A stretch of DNA of 64,000 nt, from positions 1 to 64,000 of the forward strand of contig NZ_JODM01000009.1 in assembly GCF_000717995.1 (NCBI RefSeq), written 5' to 3'. Below the pieces are notes generated by a model that was not told the DNA's origin, did not search any database, and worked only from the letters and a program-made list of their open reading frames with translations. The stretch is from Streptomyces violaceorubidus. Lineage in GTDB: Bacteria; Actinomycetota; Actinomycetes; Streptomycetales; Streptomycetaceae. Below, in pieces: positions 51,132 to 59,557 of the stretch (position 1 is the stretch's first letter; the number at the start of each line of letters is the position of its first letter). A program made the translations under genes and the position numbers.

Positions 51132-51623
51132 ATGCAGACCTTCCTCCCCCACCCCGGCTTCCGGGACTCGGCGCTGGCGCTGGACCGGCGCCGCCTCGGC
51201 AAACAGCGTGTCGAGGCGCTCCAGGTGCTGCGCGGACTCACCGTCCCCGGCTACGGCTGGCGCCACCACCCGGCGGTGCGGATGTGGACGGGCTACGAGG
51301 AGGCACTCGTCCGCTACGGCCTCGACGTCTGCCGGGTCTGGCGCGAGCACGGGCACCAGGACAGCTGTGCGGCCTCCCTCGTCGCCGGGCTCGCCGAGGT
51401 GCGTCCGGGCGAGCCGGTGCGCGACCAGCCGGAACTGGCGGCCGCCGGGGAACTGCCGCCCTGGCTGGGCGACGAGGCGTTCCACCGCAGCCACCGCTCG
51501 GCCCTGGTGCGCAAGGACCCCGCGGTGTACGCCGAGTTGTTCCCCGGCGTCCCGGACGACCTGCCCTATGTGTGGCCGAGTTCGGACCGGGCGCGCGGGC
51601 AGGCGGGCGGCGCCGAAGCCTAG
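51132..51623 (+). CDS. MSMEG_6728-family protein (pyrimidine dimer glycosylase-like domain)
   Basis: A 163-residue protein. Its start MQTFLPHPGFRDSALALDRRRLGKQRVEALQVLRGL resembles the Pyr_excise (T4 endonuclease V-like) N-terminus, with the conserved RLGKQRVE; later WRHHPAVRMWTGYEEALVRYGL and FHRSHRSALVRKDPAVYAELFPG match actinobacterial homologues. It may act on DNA lesions, but activity has not been shown for this subgroup to my knowledge. ATG 51132 has GGAGCGG upstream; an in-frame ATG at 51021 would add 37 low-complexity residues. Confidence 0.8.
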   Translation: MQTFLPHPGFRDSALALDRRRLGKQRVEALQVLRGLTVPGYGWRHHPAVRMWTGYEEALVRYGLDVCRVWREHGHQDSCAASLVAGLAEVRPGEPVRDQPELAAAGELPPWLGDEAFHRSHRSALVRKDPAVYAELFPGVPDDLPYVWPSSDRARGQAGGAEA

Positions 51624-51737
51624 GGGGGCGATCCGGTCACGCGGCGGAGAACCCGGAGGACGTGTGAGGGGCCCCGGCACGGATTGGTCCCCGACGGCGC
51701 ACGCGGAGTGGACCTCTTGGCGGACCGCAGCGCTCCC

Positions 51738-51743
51738 TAGCGT
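51738..51743 (+). promoter_or_regulatory. Putative -10 of a leaderless transcript
   Basis: TAGCGT ends seven bases before ATG 51751 and there is no ribosome site in between, the arrangement of leaderless genes in Streptomyces. A TTGGCG-like -35 lies about 15 bases upstream. Confidence 0.35.
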
Positions 51744-51750
51744 CGTCGTC

Positions 51751-52686
51751 ATGAACGCCACCACCGCCCGCGGCGCCCTGCTCGCCGCGCTCGCCTGTGT
51801 CCTCGTCGGAGGGTCCTTCACCGCCAACAGCCTGCTGGGCCACTACCCGTACGCGGGCGGCCAGTTCCTGCGCTACGGGCTGGCCTTCCTGCTGCTCGTC
51901 CCGCTGGCCGGGCCCGGCGCGGCCACCCGGTTGCGGATGCTCGGCGCCGCCCGCTGGCTGCGTCTCGCACTGCTCGCCGCCGTCGGCATGGTCGGCTTCA
52001 ACCTGGCCGTCCTCGCCGCGGAACGCACGGCGGAGCCCGCGGTACCCGGCGTCTTCGTGGGCTGCGCGCCCGTGGTGGTCGCCGTCGTCGCCCCCCTCCT
52101 GGCGGGGCGCCGTCCGCAACGGGCGGTCCTGTACGGGGCGTCGGCCGTGGCCGTGGGTGCCTTCGCGGTCCAGGGCTGGGGACGCACCGACGGCGCGGGC
52201 ATCGCCTTCTCGGTGTGCGCCCTGGTGGGGGAGGTCGGCTTCGCCGTGCTGGCCGTGCCCGTCCTGCGGCCGTTGGGGCCGCGACTGCTGTCCACCGTGG
52301 TGTGCGGCATCGCGGCGGCCGAGTCGGCGGTGGCGGGCGTCCTGGCCGACGGGACCGGGTGGCTGCCCCGCCCGGACGCGGTGGAGGCGGGCGCGCTGCT
52401 GTGGCAGGCGGTGGTGGTCACCGTCGTCGGGTTCGTGTGCTGGTACATGGGCATGCAGCGGATCGGGGCCGAGCGCGCCACACTGTTCTCCGGTCTGATC
52501 CCGGTCGCCGCCGCCGGTACCGCACCGCTCGTCGGTACCGGCTCCTACGGCGCCGCCCAGGCGGTGGGCAGCGCGCTGGTCTTCGCCGGGGTCGCCGCGG
52601 GGTCGGGCGCGCTCACCTTCGGCCGCGGACGGCGGCCCGCGGCCGGGGCCCGCAGGGCGCCCGAGCGGGCCCTGGAGAAGCTGTAG
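51751..52686 (+). CDS. EamA/DMT-family transporter
   Basis: A 311-residue protein with ten hydrophobic helices in two EamA repeats (ALLAALACVLVGGSFTANSLLGHYPYAGGQFLRYGLAFLLL and AGALLWQAVVVTVVGFVCWYMGMQRIGAERATLFSGLIPVAA). The second repeat has the family-typical GMQRIGAERATLF. Drug/metabolite export is the family function; substrate unknown. The tail is basic. Convergent with the lipase gene, with only 18 bp between stops. Confidence 0.88.
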   Translation: MNATTARGALLAALACVLVGGSFTANSLLGHYPYAGGQFLRYGLAFLLLVPLAGPGAATRLRMLGAARWLRLALLAAVGMVGFNLAVLAAERTAEPAVPGVFVGCAPVVVAVVAPLLAGRRPQRAVLYGASAVAVGAFAVQGWGRTDGAGIAFSVCALVGEVGFAVLAVPVLRPLGPRLLSTVVCGIAAAESAVAGVLADGTGWLPRPDAVEAGALLWQAVVVTVVGFVCWYMGMQRIGAERATLFSGLIPVAAAGTAPLVGTGSYGAAQAVGSALVFAGVAAGSGALTFGRGRRPAAGARRAPERALEKL

Positions 52687-52704
52687 CGGTCCTTCGAGGT
52701 CGTC

Positions 52705-54042
52705 TCAGGGCTGTACGGGCATGCTCCAGCAGTTGGAGCCGGCGGGCTCGCCGGAGAGCCGGTCGGTGAGCCAGGAGATGGCGTTGCCCTGATCCGTGAG
52801 CAACGGGCCGAAGTGGTTGAGCAGGCCGCTGCCCACGTTCGGCAGCAGCACGGGAGCGTAGGTCACCTTCCCGCCCTTGGCGCACCAGTCGACGGCCAGT
52901 CGGCGGGCCTGCCCGTGGGGGACCAGGTCGTCGCTGACGCCCGTGGCCAGACGGACCGGTCCCGCGGGCTTCAGCGAGCCGATGCGCTGCTTCGCGAGGA
53001 AGGTCTGGAGTGCGGGCTCAGCCTCGATGACGTCGCTGATGGACTGCCCGGTCTTCGTCCAGTCGGTGCTGTCGGCGCCGCCGTAGCCGAAGAGCGCGTC
53101 GCCCACGCACATGGTCGACAGATCCTTCAGCGCCTCCTGACCGGCCTCGTTGATGTACCGGTCGGCGATGGGCCGCAGGGCCGGTTCGGTCTGCAGGAAG
53201 CCGTTGAGCGACCAGCCCAGCGCGCCCGCGAGGTCGCTGCCGTCGATCGCCCGGGTCACCTCGGTGAGGTCGGCGGGCGGCGCTCCGGCGTAGGTGCCGG
53301 CCAGCGGGACGTCGGGGGCGTAGGACGGCTGCAGTTCGGCCGCGGCGGCCGTGGCGCCGCCGCCCTGGCTGTATCCGAACAGACCCACCCGGGAGTCGGC
53401 GGTGACGGACGCCGAGTCGAGGGAGCGCGCGGCGCGTACGGCGTCCAGTACGGCGTGGGCCCCGTCGACCCGGTTGACGTAGGTGTGCAGCCGGTCGGTG
53501 GCGCCCAGGCCCACGTAGTCGGTGACGACGACGGCGACGCCGCGCAGCAGCAGCCGGTAGACCGACAGGTCCTCGTAACCGACCGACACCGTCTGCCCGT
53601 TGAGCTGCAACGGGTGCTCCAGGGCCATCGAGGCGGCGCACTGGTCGCCCTGCCCCATGGTGCCCGGCGCGACGGCGACCAGGGGGCGGGGTCCGTCGCC
53701 GCGCCACTTCGCGGCCGGTTCGATGTAGGCGCCGGTCACGGCGACCGCCTCGCTGTTCGCGTCGGTGGTCTTGTACATCAGCCGGGTCGCCCGGCCGGGG
53801 AGCGGGCCGTCGATGCCCGGCAGGCTCAGTGCCAGGGGGAGCGGCTCGTGGCGTATCAGGGTGCCGTCGGCGCCGGGGAGTTCGGACGGCGGGGTGTAGA
53901 ACGCGGGGATCTCGATGCCGCGGGACGTCGTGGTCGCGGAGGCGTCGGCCGGGCCGTCGGCCGCGGCGGCGGGGACGGCCTGGGCGCCGAGGGCGAGGGC
54001 GGCGACGATCGCCGCGGCGAGCATGCGGGGACGTGGGGGCAT
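52705..54042 (-). CDS. Secreted lipase (LIP family)
   Basis: A 445-residue exported alpha/beta hydrolase. Sec signal MPPRPRMLAAAIVAALALGAQ..AAA, then LMYKTTDANSEAVAVTGAYIEP and VAVAPGTMGQGDQCAAS; nucleophile Ser in GLFGYSQGGGA; Asp and His in the C-terminal part (TGVSDDLVPHGQA, LNHFGPLL). Matches the secretory lipase family (LIP), probably acting on triacylglycerols or esters outside the cell. ATG 54042 has AGGAGGT. A perfect palindrome lies 80 bp upstream. Confidence 0.88.
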   Translation of the reverse strand: MPPRPRMLAAAIVAALALGAQAVPAAAADGPADASATTTSRGIEIPAFYTPPSELPGADGTLIRHEPLPLALSLPGIDGPLPGRATRLMYKTTDANSEAVAVTGAYIEPAAKWRGDGPRPLVAVAPGTMGQGDQCAASMALEHPLQLNGQTVSVGYEDLSVYRLLLRGVAVVVTDYVGLGATDRLHTYVNRVDGAHAVLDAVRAARSLDSASVTADSRVGLFGYSQGGGATAAAAELQPSYAPDVPLAGTYAGAPPADLTEVTRAIDGSDLAGALGWSLNGFLQTEPALRPIADRYINEAGQEALKDLSTMCVGDALFGYGGADSTDWTKTGQSISDVIEAEPALQTFLAKQRIGSLKPAGPVRLATGVSDDLVPHGQARRLAVDWCAKGGKVTYAPVLLPNVGSGLLNHFGPLLTDQGNAISWLTDRLSGEPAGSNCWSMPVQP

Positions 54043-54122
54043 GGCGAACCTCCTGGGGAAGGGCCGGATCCGGTCGTCCGCGGTCCCGTGGGGCCGGCAC
54101 CGCGGTCGCGCTGCTCCTGTGG

Positions 54123-54140
54123 GGTTACGGGACCGTAACC
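54123..54140. promoter_or_regulatory. Palindrome GGTTACGG-GA-CCGTAACC
   Basis: Perfect 8-bp arms with a 2-base spacer upstream of the secreted lipase, followed by further GTTAC/GTAAC copies up to 54190. The cluster looks like repeated sites for one regulator. Confidence 0.5.
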
Positions 54141-54200
54141 GGGCAGGGGTTACCAGGGGTAGCACCTGACTCATTACGGTTCAGTAACTTGACGTCTCGT

Positions 54201-54797
54201 CTAACAAAGGCCGGGCCAGGCGCCGAGGCGGGCCAAGTGGAGCACCAGCGCGGCGATGTTCCAGGCATCGTCCACGCCCCGGTGGTGCCGCCCCTCCAGG
54301 GGCAGTCCGGCGATCTCCAGGGCCCGCGCCATGCCGGGGCGACGGCGCAGCCCGTGGGCGTCGGTGAAGAGCGCCTTGGCGTTGGTGTGCGCACGCTCGG
54401 CCGGGTGGCCGAAGGGGTAGGGCACCCCGTCGGCCGCGCACTGGCGGACGAACTGCTTGCGGTCGTAGGCGCCCCAACTCGCCCAGGGCCGCCCGCCCGC
54501 GCCGTGTTCCCGCACCAGCGTGTCGCAGGCCCGGGCGAGACTCACGCCCCGGTCGGCCTCGGCCTCGGTGATACCGGTCAGCTCCGTGCAGAAGGCGCTG
54601 ACGCGGGAGCGGGCGGGCCGCACCAGGATCCGGTGCCGGGCCACCCGCTCCCGGGCACCGAGGTCGACGACGGCGAGCCCGATCTCGATGATCTCGCTCA
54701 CCGCGCCGGGCGGCGGCTGCCCGTCCCAGCAGGTGGCCTCCAGGTCGATGACGTTCAGCAGGCCCGCGTGGCCCCCGTCCGCGGCGCGCCGGTCCAT
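54201..54797 (-). CDS. DEDDh 3'-5' exonuclease-like protein
   Basis: A 198-residue RNase T/DnaQ-fold exonuclease similar to ERI1/KapD: LNVIDLEATCWDG (Asp, Glu), AFCTELTGITEAEAD, WASWGAYDRKQF (Asp) and HHRGVDDAWNIAAL (His, Asp) give the DEDDh set. Targets may be RNA or DNA 3' ends. ATG 54797 has no ribosome site, but TACCGT six bases before it suggests a leaderless start. Same strand as the lipase, 158 bp apart. Confidence 0.85.
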   Translation of the reverse strand: MDRRAADGGHAGLLNVIDLEATCWDGQPPPGAVSEIIEIGLAVVDLGARERVARHRILVRPARSRVSAFCTELTGITEAEADRGVSLARACDTLVREHGAGGRPWASWGAYDRKQFVRQCAADGVPYPFGHPAERAHTNAKALFTDAHGLRRRPGMARALEIAGLPLEGRHHRGVDDAWNIAALVLHLARLGAWPGLC

Positions 54798-54853
54798 GAC
54801 GGCACGGTACGGGGGCACGGCGTCCACCGGCACGCCGTTTTTCCCCGCGGTGC

Positions 54854-56926
54854 CTAGCGACGGCTCCGTACCAGCAGGTAGAGGAAGTACGGCGTGCCGA
54901 TCACCGCCGTCATCAGGCCCGCGCCCAGCTGGGCCGGGGCGATGACCGTGCGGCCGAGCAGGTCGGCGGCGCACACGAGTGTGGCGCCGAGCAGGATCGC
55001 GACCGGCACCACCCGCACGTGCCGCCGGCCCACCAGGGCGCGTGCCGCGTGCGGGGCGACCAGCCCGACGAACCCGATGGTGCCCGCGCAGGCCACGGCG
55101 GTCGCGCTGAGGACGACGCTCAGCACCAGGAACCCGAGCCGCCCAGGAGCCAGCCGCAGCCCGAGCAGGCGCGGCGTGTCCTCGTCCAGCGAGATCAGGT
55201 CCAGTTCGGTGCGCCGGGCGACGGCGACGCCGATGCCGACCAGCAGCGCCAGCGCGACCGGCAGGACGTCCGGCATGGTCCGCCCGTAGGTCGAACCCGA
55301 CAGCCAGGTCAGCGCCTTGTTGGCGTTGAACGGGTCGGTGAGCACGATCAGCAGACTGATCAGCGCAGCCGTCCCGGAGGCCACCCCGATGCCGACGAGG
55401 ACCAGCCGGTTCTGCCGGAAACCGCCCCTGGCGGCGAGACCGAAGACGAGGACGGCGGTGACGGCCGACCCCGCGAACGCGGCCCCCGCCACGCCCCATG
55501 TTCCGGCGGCCGGCACGGTGGTCACCAGGATCACCGCGCCCAGCGCGCCGCCGCCGGTCACGCCGAGGACGTTCGGTTCGGCGAGCGGGTTGCGGGTGAC
55601 GGCCTGCACGAGCGTGCCGGCCAGGGCGAGCGCCGCGCCCGCGCCCAGCGCCGCGAGCACCCGCGGCACCCGCGTGTCCAGGACGAAGGAGACGGTCCGG
55701 CCGGCCCGGCCCTGCGCCCAGTTGACGACGTCACCGAGCAGCAGCCTGGTGTCGCCCACCAGCACGGCGGCGATCACGAGGCCCACCAGCACCACCACCA
55801 GCACGGCGACCGTGGCCGAGAACACCGCCCGGCTCGGGATCCGCAGCCGGTCCGGCGCCCCCGCCCCCGCGGTGTCGCGCACCCGCAGCGCCATGGCGAC
55901 CAGGAACACGGCGCCGAGCAGGCTGGTGACGACGCCCGTCGGCACGGCCACCGAGCGGTCGTCGGGGACCAGGGCCCGCAGCAGCACGTCCGAACCGAGC
56001 ACCAGGGCCGCGCCGGTGAGCGCCGCCGCGGGCATGGCCGTACGGGAGCGGCTGAAACCGCGGAAGCGGCGGGCGAGCGGGCGCACCAGGGCGGGCGCGC
56101 ACAGTCCCACGAAGCCGATGGGGCCGGCGAGCGTCACCGCGGCGGCGGACAGCAGCGCCGCGAGGACGACGACGGTGACCCGGGTGGCCCGCACCGGGAC
56201 GCCGAGGCCGCGCGCCGCGTCGTCACCGAGGGCCAGCGCGTCCACCCGGCGGGCCGTCAGCATCAGCCCGGCCAGCCCGATCAGGGCGATCGGCAGCATC
56301 TGCACGACGCCGTCGAAGCCGTTCTGGGCGATGCTGCCCTGGTTCCACGCGTACAGGCCCTTCGTCTGCTCCGGGAAGAGCAGCAGCAGTGACTCCGTCA
56401 TGGAGTGCAGACCCAGCATCAGCGCGGTGCCGGCCAGCACCAGCCGGACGGTGCCCGTGCCGAGGCCGGACAGTCCGAGAACGACGGCCGCCGCCGCCAG
56501 GCCGCCCACGAAGGCGATGCCGGAGGAGGCGAGCAACGGCAGCGAGAGGCCGGTCGCGCCGGCCAGCCCCAGCGCCAGGTAGGAACCCGCGTTCACCGCG
56601 AGGGTGTCGGGGGAGGCGAGCACGTTGCGGCTGACCGCCTGGAGCACGGCGCCGGCCATGCCGAGGACGACGCCGACCAGGAGCCCCGCGGTCATCCGGG
56701 GCAGCCGGGAGGCGACCACGACGGACGCGTCGTTCGGATCGGCCCGCCCGGTCAGGGCCTTGAGGACCTCGGACGGCCCGACGGCCGCGGTGCCCTGCGT
56801 GATGTCGACGACGGCGAGCACGGCGACCAGCAGGACGATTCCGGCCGTCACCGCGGCCGCGCCCGACCGGGAGGTGGGAACCGTCGACGGACGGGCCGCG
56901 GTGGGTTCGGTTGCGGTGACGGCCAT
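54854..56926 (-). CDS. Fused FecCD-type iron-siderophore permease (FhuB-like)
   Basis: A 690-residue protein formed by two FecCD permease units in one chain, as in FhuB, with about 20 helices. Unit 1 starts at AAVTAGIVLLVAVLAVVDI and has LVGVVLGMAGAVLQAVSRNVLASPDTL; unit 2 has LGAGAALALAGTLVQAVTRNPLAEPNVLG and the conserved FVGLVAPHAARALVGRRHVRVVPVAILLGA near its end. It makes the whole transmembrane pore for an iron-siderophore ABC importer. Follows the lipoprotein gene by 7 bp. Confidence 0.93.
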   Translation of the reverse strand: MAVTATEPTAARPSTVPTSRSGAAAVTAGIVLLVAVLAVVDITQGTAAVGPSEVLKALTGRADPNDASVVVASRLPRMTAGLLVGVVLGMAGAVLQAVSRNVLASPDTLAVNAGSYLALGLAGATGLSLPLLASSGIAFVGGLAAAAVVLGLSGLGTGTVRLVLAGTALMLGLHSMTESLLLLFPEQTKGLYAWNQGSIAQNGFDGVVQMLPIALIGLAGLMLTARRVDALALGDDAARGLGVPVRATRVTVVVLAALLSAAAVTLAGPIGFVGLCAPALVRPLARRFRGFSRSRTAMPAAALTGAALVLGSDVLLRALVPDDRSVAVPTGVVTSLLGAVFLVAMALRVRDTAGAGAPDRLRIPSRAVFSATVAVLVVVLVGLVIAAVLVGDTRLLLGDVVNWAQGRAGRTVSFVLDTRVPRVLAALGAGAALALAGTLVQAVTRNPLAEPNVLGVTGGGALGAVILVTTVPAAGTWGVAGAAFAGSAVTAVLVFGLAARGGFRQNRLVLVGIGVASGTAALISLLIVLTDPFNANKALTWLSGSTYGRTMPDVLPVALALLVGIGVAVARRTELDLISLDEDTPRLLGLRLAPGRLGFLVLSVVLSATAVACAGTIGFVGLVAPHAARALVGRRHVRVVPVAILLGATLVCAADLLGRTVIAPAQLGAGLMTAVIGTPYFLYLLVRSRR

Positions 56927-56933
56927 GGCCCCG

Positions 56934-57917
56934 CTACTTCGTCAGGGCGCCGACGACGGCGTCGATGTACGCCTCCATCGACCCGGGACCGCCGAACATC
57001 CAGATGCCGTCGTCGAGGCGGTGCACGTCGCCGGCCTTCACGAACGGCAGGGACCTCCAGACCGAGTTCTTGGCCAGCTCACCGGTGAAGGGGGTGGCGC
57101 TCGGATCGTCGTCGTTGCCGATGTAGGCGAACCGGGTGTCCTCGGGCAGCTTGGTCAGGCCCTCGACGTCGGTGGTGCCGAGACCGTAGGCCGCGTCGCC
57201 CTTCACCGTCCAGGCGTTCTTCAGACCGATCGCCTCGTTGACCTCGCCGATGAGCGAGTTCGCGGTGTAGGGGCGGATCGAGACCTGGTTGGAGGCGACG
57301 TAGCCGTCGGCGAAGGCGAAGTCCTTGCCGGCCGACCCGGCGTCGGCCAGGGCCTTCTTGCCCTCGGCGACCTTGGCCTCGAAGCCCTCGCGCAGCGACT
57401 TGGCCCGGTCCGTGGTGCCGGTGGCCCGGGCGATGAGGTCGACGTTCTCCAGCATCCGGTCGATCTGGCCGGTGCCGTCGGCGGACTTCACCTCGATCAC
57501 CGGGGCGACCTCGCGCAACTGCTTCACGGCGGCGGGGGTGAGATCCGTGGTGGCGACGATGAGGTCGGGCGCGAGGGAGGCGACGGTGTCCATGCTCGGC
57601 TCGCCGCGGGTGCCGATGTCCTTGGGCTCGTTCTTCAGCGGAACGGCGCTGTCCCAGGTCTTGTAGCCCTTGACGTCCGCGACGCCGACCGGGTCCACCC
57701 CGAGCGAGACGAGGCTCTCGACGACGTTCCACTCGGTGGCGACGACCTTGGTGGCCGGCCCGTCGAGCTTGACCTCGGTGCCCTTGCCGTCCTTGAGCGT
57801 GATCGCCTCGGAGGCCTTCTTCTCCGTCGTGTCGGCGGCGGGTTCGGTGGTGCCGCAGGCGGAGAGGGTGAGCGCCGCGGCGGTGGCGGCGGCCGCGGTG
57901 AGCAGGAGGCGTCTCAT
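56934..57917 (-). CDS. Iron-siderophore ABC transporter substrate-binding lipoprotein
   Basis: A 327-residue FecB/FhuD-type lipoprotein. Signal with lipobox LTLSACG (Cys21 lipidated). Body: VATEWNVVESLVSLGVDPVGVADVKGYKTW, EPSMDTVASLAPDLIVATTD, and the C-terminal DDGIWMFGGPGSMEAYIDAV. It captures a ferric siderophore outside the membrane. ATG 57917 overlaps the ATPase stop (ATGA), and the permease follows after 7 bp. Under control of the iron box at 58785. Confidence 0.93.
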   Translation of the reverse strand: MRRLLLTAAAATAAALTLSACGTTEPAADTTEKKASEAITLKDGKGTEVKLDGPATKVVATEWNVVESLVSLGVDPVGVADVKGYKTWDSAVPLKNEPKDIGTRGEPSMDTVASLAPDLIVATTDLTPAAVKQLREVAPVIEVKSADGTGQIDRMLENVDLIARATGTTDRAKSLREGFEAKVAEGKKALADAGSAGKDFAFADGYVASNQVSIRPYTANSLIGEVNEAIGLKNAWTVKGDAAYGLGTTDVEGLTKLPEDTRFAYIGNDDDPSATPFTGELAKNSVWRSLPFVKAGDVHRLDDGIWMFGGPGSMEAYIDAVVGALTK

Positions 57918-58777
57918 GAGGTGGTGCCGAGCCTTTCGGGGGTTCGTATGTGGTGGCGGCCGATCGGGCGGGTGCGCAGCCGGCCGGTCAGTGGGTCGGT
58001 GTCGACATCGATCCGGATGCCGTAGACGGCGGTCAGCCGCTGGGGCGTCAGCACGTCCTCGGGCGTGCCCTCGGCGACGATCCGGCCCGCTTCGAGGAGC
58101 GCGATCCGGTCGGCGACGGCCGCCGCCTGGTCGAGGTCGTGCAGGACGACCCCGACGGCGATGCCGTGGTCGTCCGCCAGGTCGCGGACGAGGTCGAGGA
58201 GTTCGACCTGGTAGCGCAGGTCGAGGTAGGTCGTGGGTTCGTCCAGGAGCAGTACGCCGGTCTCCTGGGCGAGGCAGCTGGCGAGCCACACCCGCTGCAA
58301 CTGCCCACCGGAGAGGTGGTCGGCGCCGCGGTCGGCGAGGCCGTCGACGCCGGTGAGGGCGAGCGCCCGGTCGACGGCGGCCGGGCCGTCCGGATCGGGC
58401 CGCCCCCAACGGCCCCGGTACGGATACCGGCCGAACTCCACGACGTCCCGCACGGTCAGCCCGCCGGGCGTCGGCCGTCCCTGGGTCAGCAGGGCGACGT
58501 ACCGCGAGAACTCACGGGACGTCAGCGCCAGTCCGTCGGTGGTGCCGTCCAGGCTGAGCGTGGCCCTGCGGGCCCGCTGCAGCCGGGCGACGGTCCGCAG
58601 CAGCGTCGACTTCCCGCTGCCGTTGGGGCCCACCAGGACGGTCACTTCGCCGGGCTTGAGCCTGACCCCCGCGTCGTGCACGACATCGACGCCGTCGTAC
58701 GCGACGGTCACGCCCGTCGCCGACAGCTCATGTCCGCGCAGGCGCGGGGTACCGGCTGCGTCTTCAGCTGATCTCAC
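57914..58777 (-). CDS. Iron-siderophore ABC transporter ATPase
   Basis: A 287-residue FepC-type ATPase: Walker A GPNGSGKST, Q-loop LTQGRPTPGGLTV, signature LSGGQLQRV, Walker B LLLDEPTTYLDL, His switch VLHDLDQAA. It is the first gene of the ATPase-lipoprotein-permease operon. GTG 58777 is only 7 bp from the iron box and has no ribosome site, so leaderless translation or a slightly downstream start is possible. Confidence 0.92.
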   Translation of the reverse strand: MRSAEDAAGTPRLRGHELSATGVTVAYDGVDVVHDAGVRLKPGEVTVLVGPNGSGKSTLLRTVARLQRARRATLSLDGTTDGLALTSREFSRYVALLTQGRPTPGGLTVRDVVEFGRYPYRGRWGRPDPDGPAAVDRALALTGVDGLADRGADHLSGGQLQRVWLASCLAQETGVLLLDEPTTYLDLRYQVELLDLVRDLADDHGIAVGVVLHDLDQAAAVADRIALLEAGRIVAEGTPEDVLTPQRLTAVYGIRIDVDTDPLTGRLRTRPIGRHHIRTPERLGTTS

Positions 58778-58784
58778 GTAGCGA

Positions 58785-58803
58785 AGGTTAGCCTAACCTA
58801 AAA
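58785..58803 (-). promoter_or_regulatory. Iron box (DmdR/IdeR) of the siderophore importer operon
   Basis: AGGTTAGCCTAACCT (58785-58799) is a perfect palindrome with one central base and is followed by the TAAAA edge, matching the Streptomyces DmdR1/IdeR consensus TTAGGTTAGGCTAACCT. Iron-loaded repressor would block transcription of the importer operon. Confidence 0.92.
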
Positions 58804-58879
58804 ACGGCTGGTAGAGACGGGGCTCACAATGCCCCCGCGGCGCGTGCTCCGGCCCTCGCCGCCGGATGGTGCGCAGGGC

Positions 58880-59506
58880 TCAACTCGCCTGCGGGGACCG
58901 CTCTTTCCACAGTCCCGCCCGGTTCAGGGACATCGGGCAGTGGAGGTAGATCTCGTCGATCTCCAGGAGCAGGGCGAGCTCCGGACGCCTTCCGTCCCGC
59001 GCCATCGCGTCGAAGAAGGGCGCGTCGGTGAGGATCCGGGCCCGGCCGTTGACGCGGAGCACTTCCTTGCCGCCGGGGACCAGATACAGCAGACCGGCGT
59101 GCGGATTGTCGAGGATGTTGTGGAAGCTGTCCCCGCGCCGGTTGCCCGGCCGGTCCGGCAGGGCGAGGGTGCCGGGGTCGAGGACGTGGGTGAAGCCCGG
59201 TGCGTCGCCGCGGGGCGACACGTCGCAGTTGCCGCCCGCGTCGGAGGTCGCCAGGAGGCAGAAGGGGGAGCGGTCCAGGATGTCCCGGTCGTCGTCCGTG
59301 AGCCGGTCGTGCACCTTGTCGATGACGAGGGGCCAGGGTTCGCCCAGCAGCTCGCGCAGGTGTGCGCGTGAGTCGAGTTCGACCCAGCCGTCCTCGGTGA
59401 CGGCCCGGGGCCGGGCTCCGGTCGTGTCGGTCGTGTGAGGCAAGGCCGGCTCCCGAGTGTGCTCGCGGAACTGCCGGAAGGGGTGCTTCCGGAAGTTGTT
59501 GCACAC
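58880..59506 (-). CDS. MSMEG_1061-type FMN-dependent PPOX flavoprotein
   Basis: A PPOX (pyridoxamine 5'-phosphate oxidase fold) protein of up to 208 residues. Body: FCLLATSDAGGNCDVSPRGDAPGF, FHNILDNPHAGLLYLVPGGKEVLRVNGRARI, ELALLLEIDEIYLHCPMSLNRAGLW. Members bind FMN and reduce or oxidise small molecules; reductive release of iron from siderophores is one suggested role but not proven here. GTG 59506 lies 5 bp after a GATAAT -10 (leaderless); TTG 59443 with GGGAG upstream is the alternative and would place a CCGGAAG hairpin in the leader. An iron box precedes it. Confidence 0.85.
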   Translation of the reverse strand: MCNNFRKHPFRQFREHTREPALPHTTDTTGARPRAVTEDGWVELDSRAHLRELLGEPWPLVIDKVHDRLTDDDRDILDRSPFCLLATSDAGGNCDVSPRGDAPGFTHVLDPGTLALPDRPGNRRGDSFHNILDNPHAGLLYLVPGGKEVLRVNGRARILTDAPFFDAMARDGRRPELALLLEIDEIYLHCPMSLNRAGLWKERSPQAS

Positions 59507-59522
59507 GAAACATTATCTGATC

Positions 59523-59541
59523 TTAGGTTCGCCTTACCTGA
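59523..59541 (-). promoter_or_regulatory. Iron box upstream of the PPOX flavoprotein gene
   Basis: TTAGGTTCGCCTTACCTGA matches the DmdR/IdeR box in the outer half-sites (AGGT...ACCT) and most of the core. It overlaps the region upstream of the GATAAT -10 (59512-59517), so repression by iron is expected. Confidence 0.85.
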
Positions 59542-59557
59542 TGGCCGTGGACCGGCC

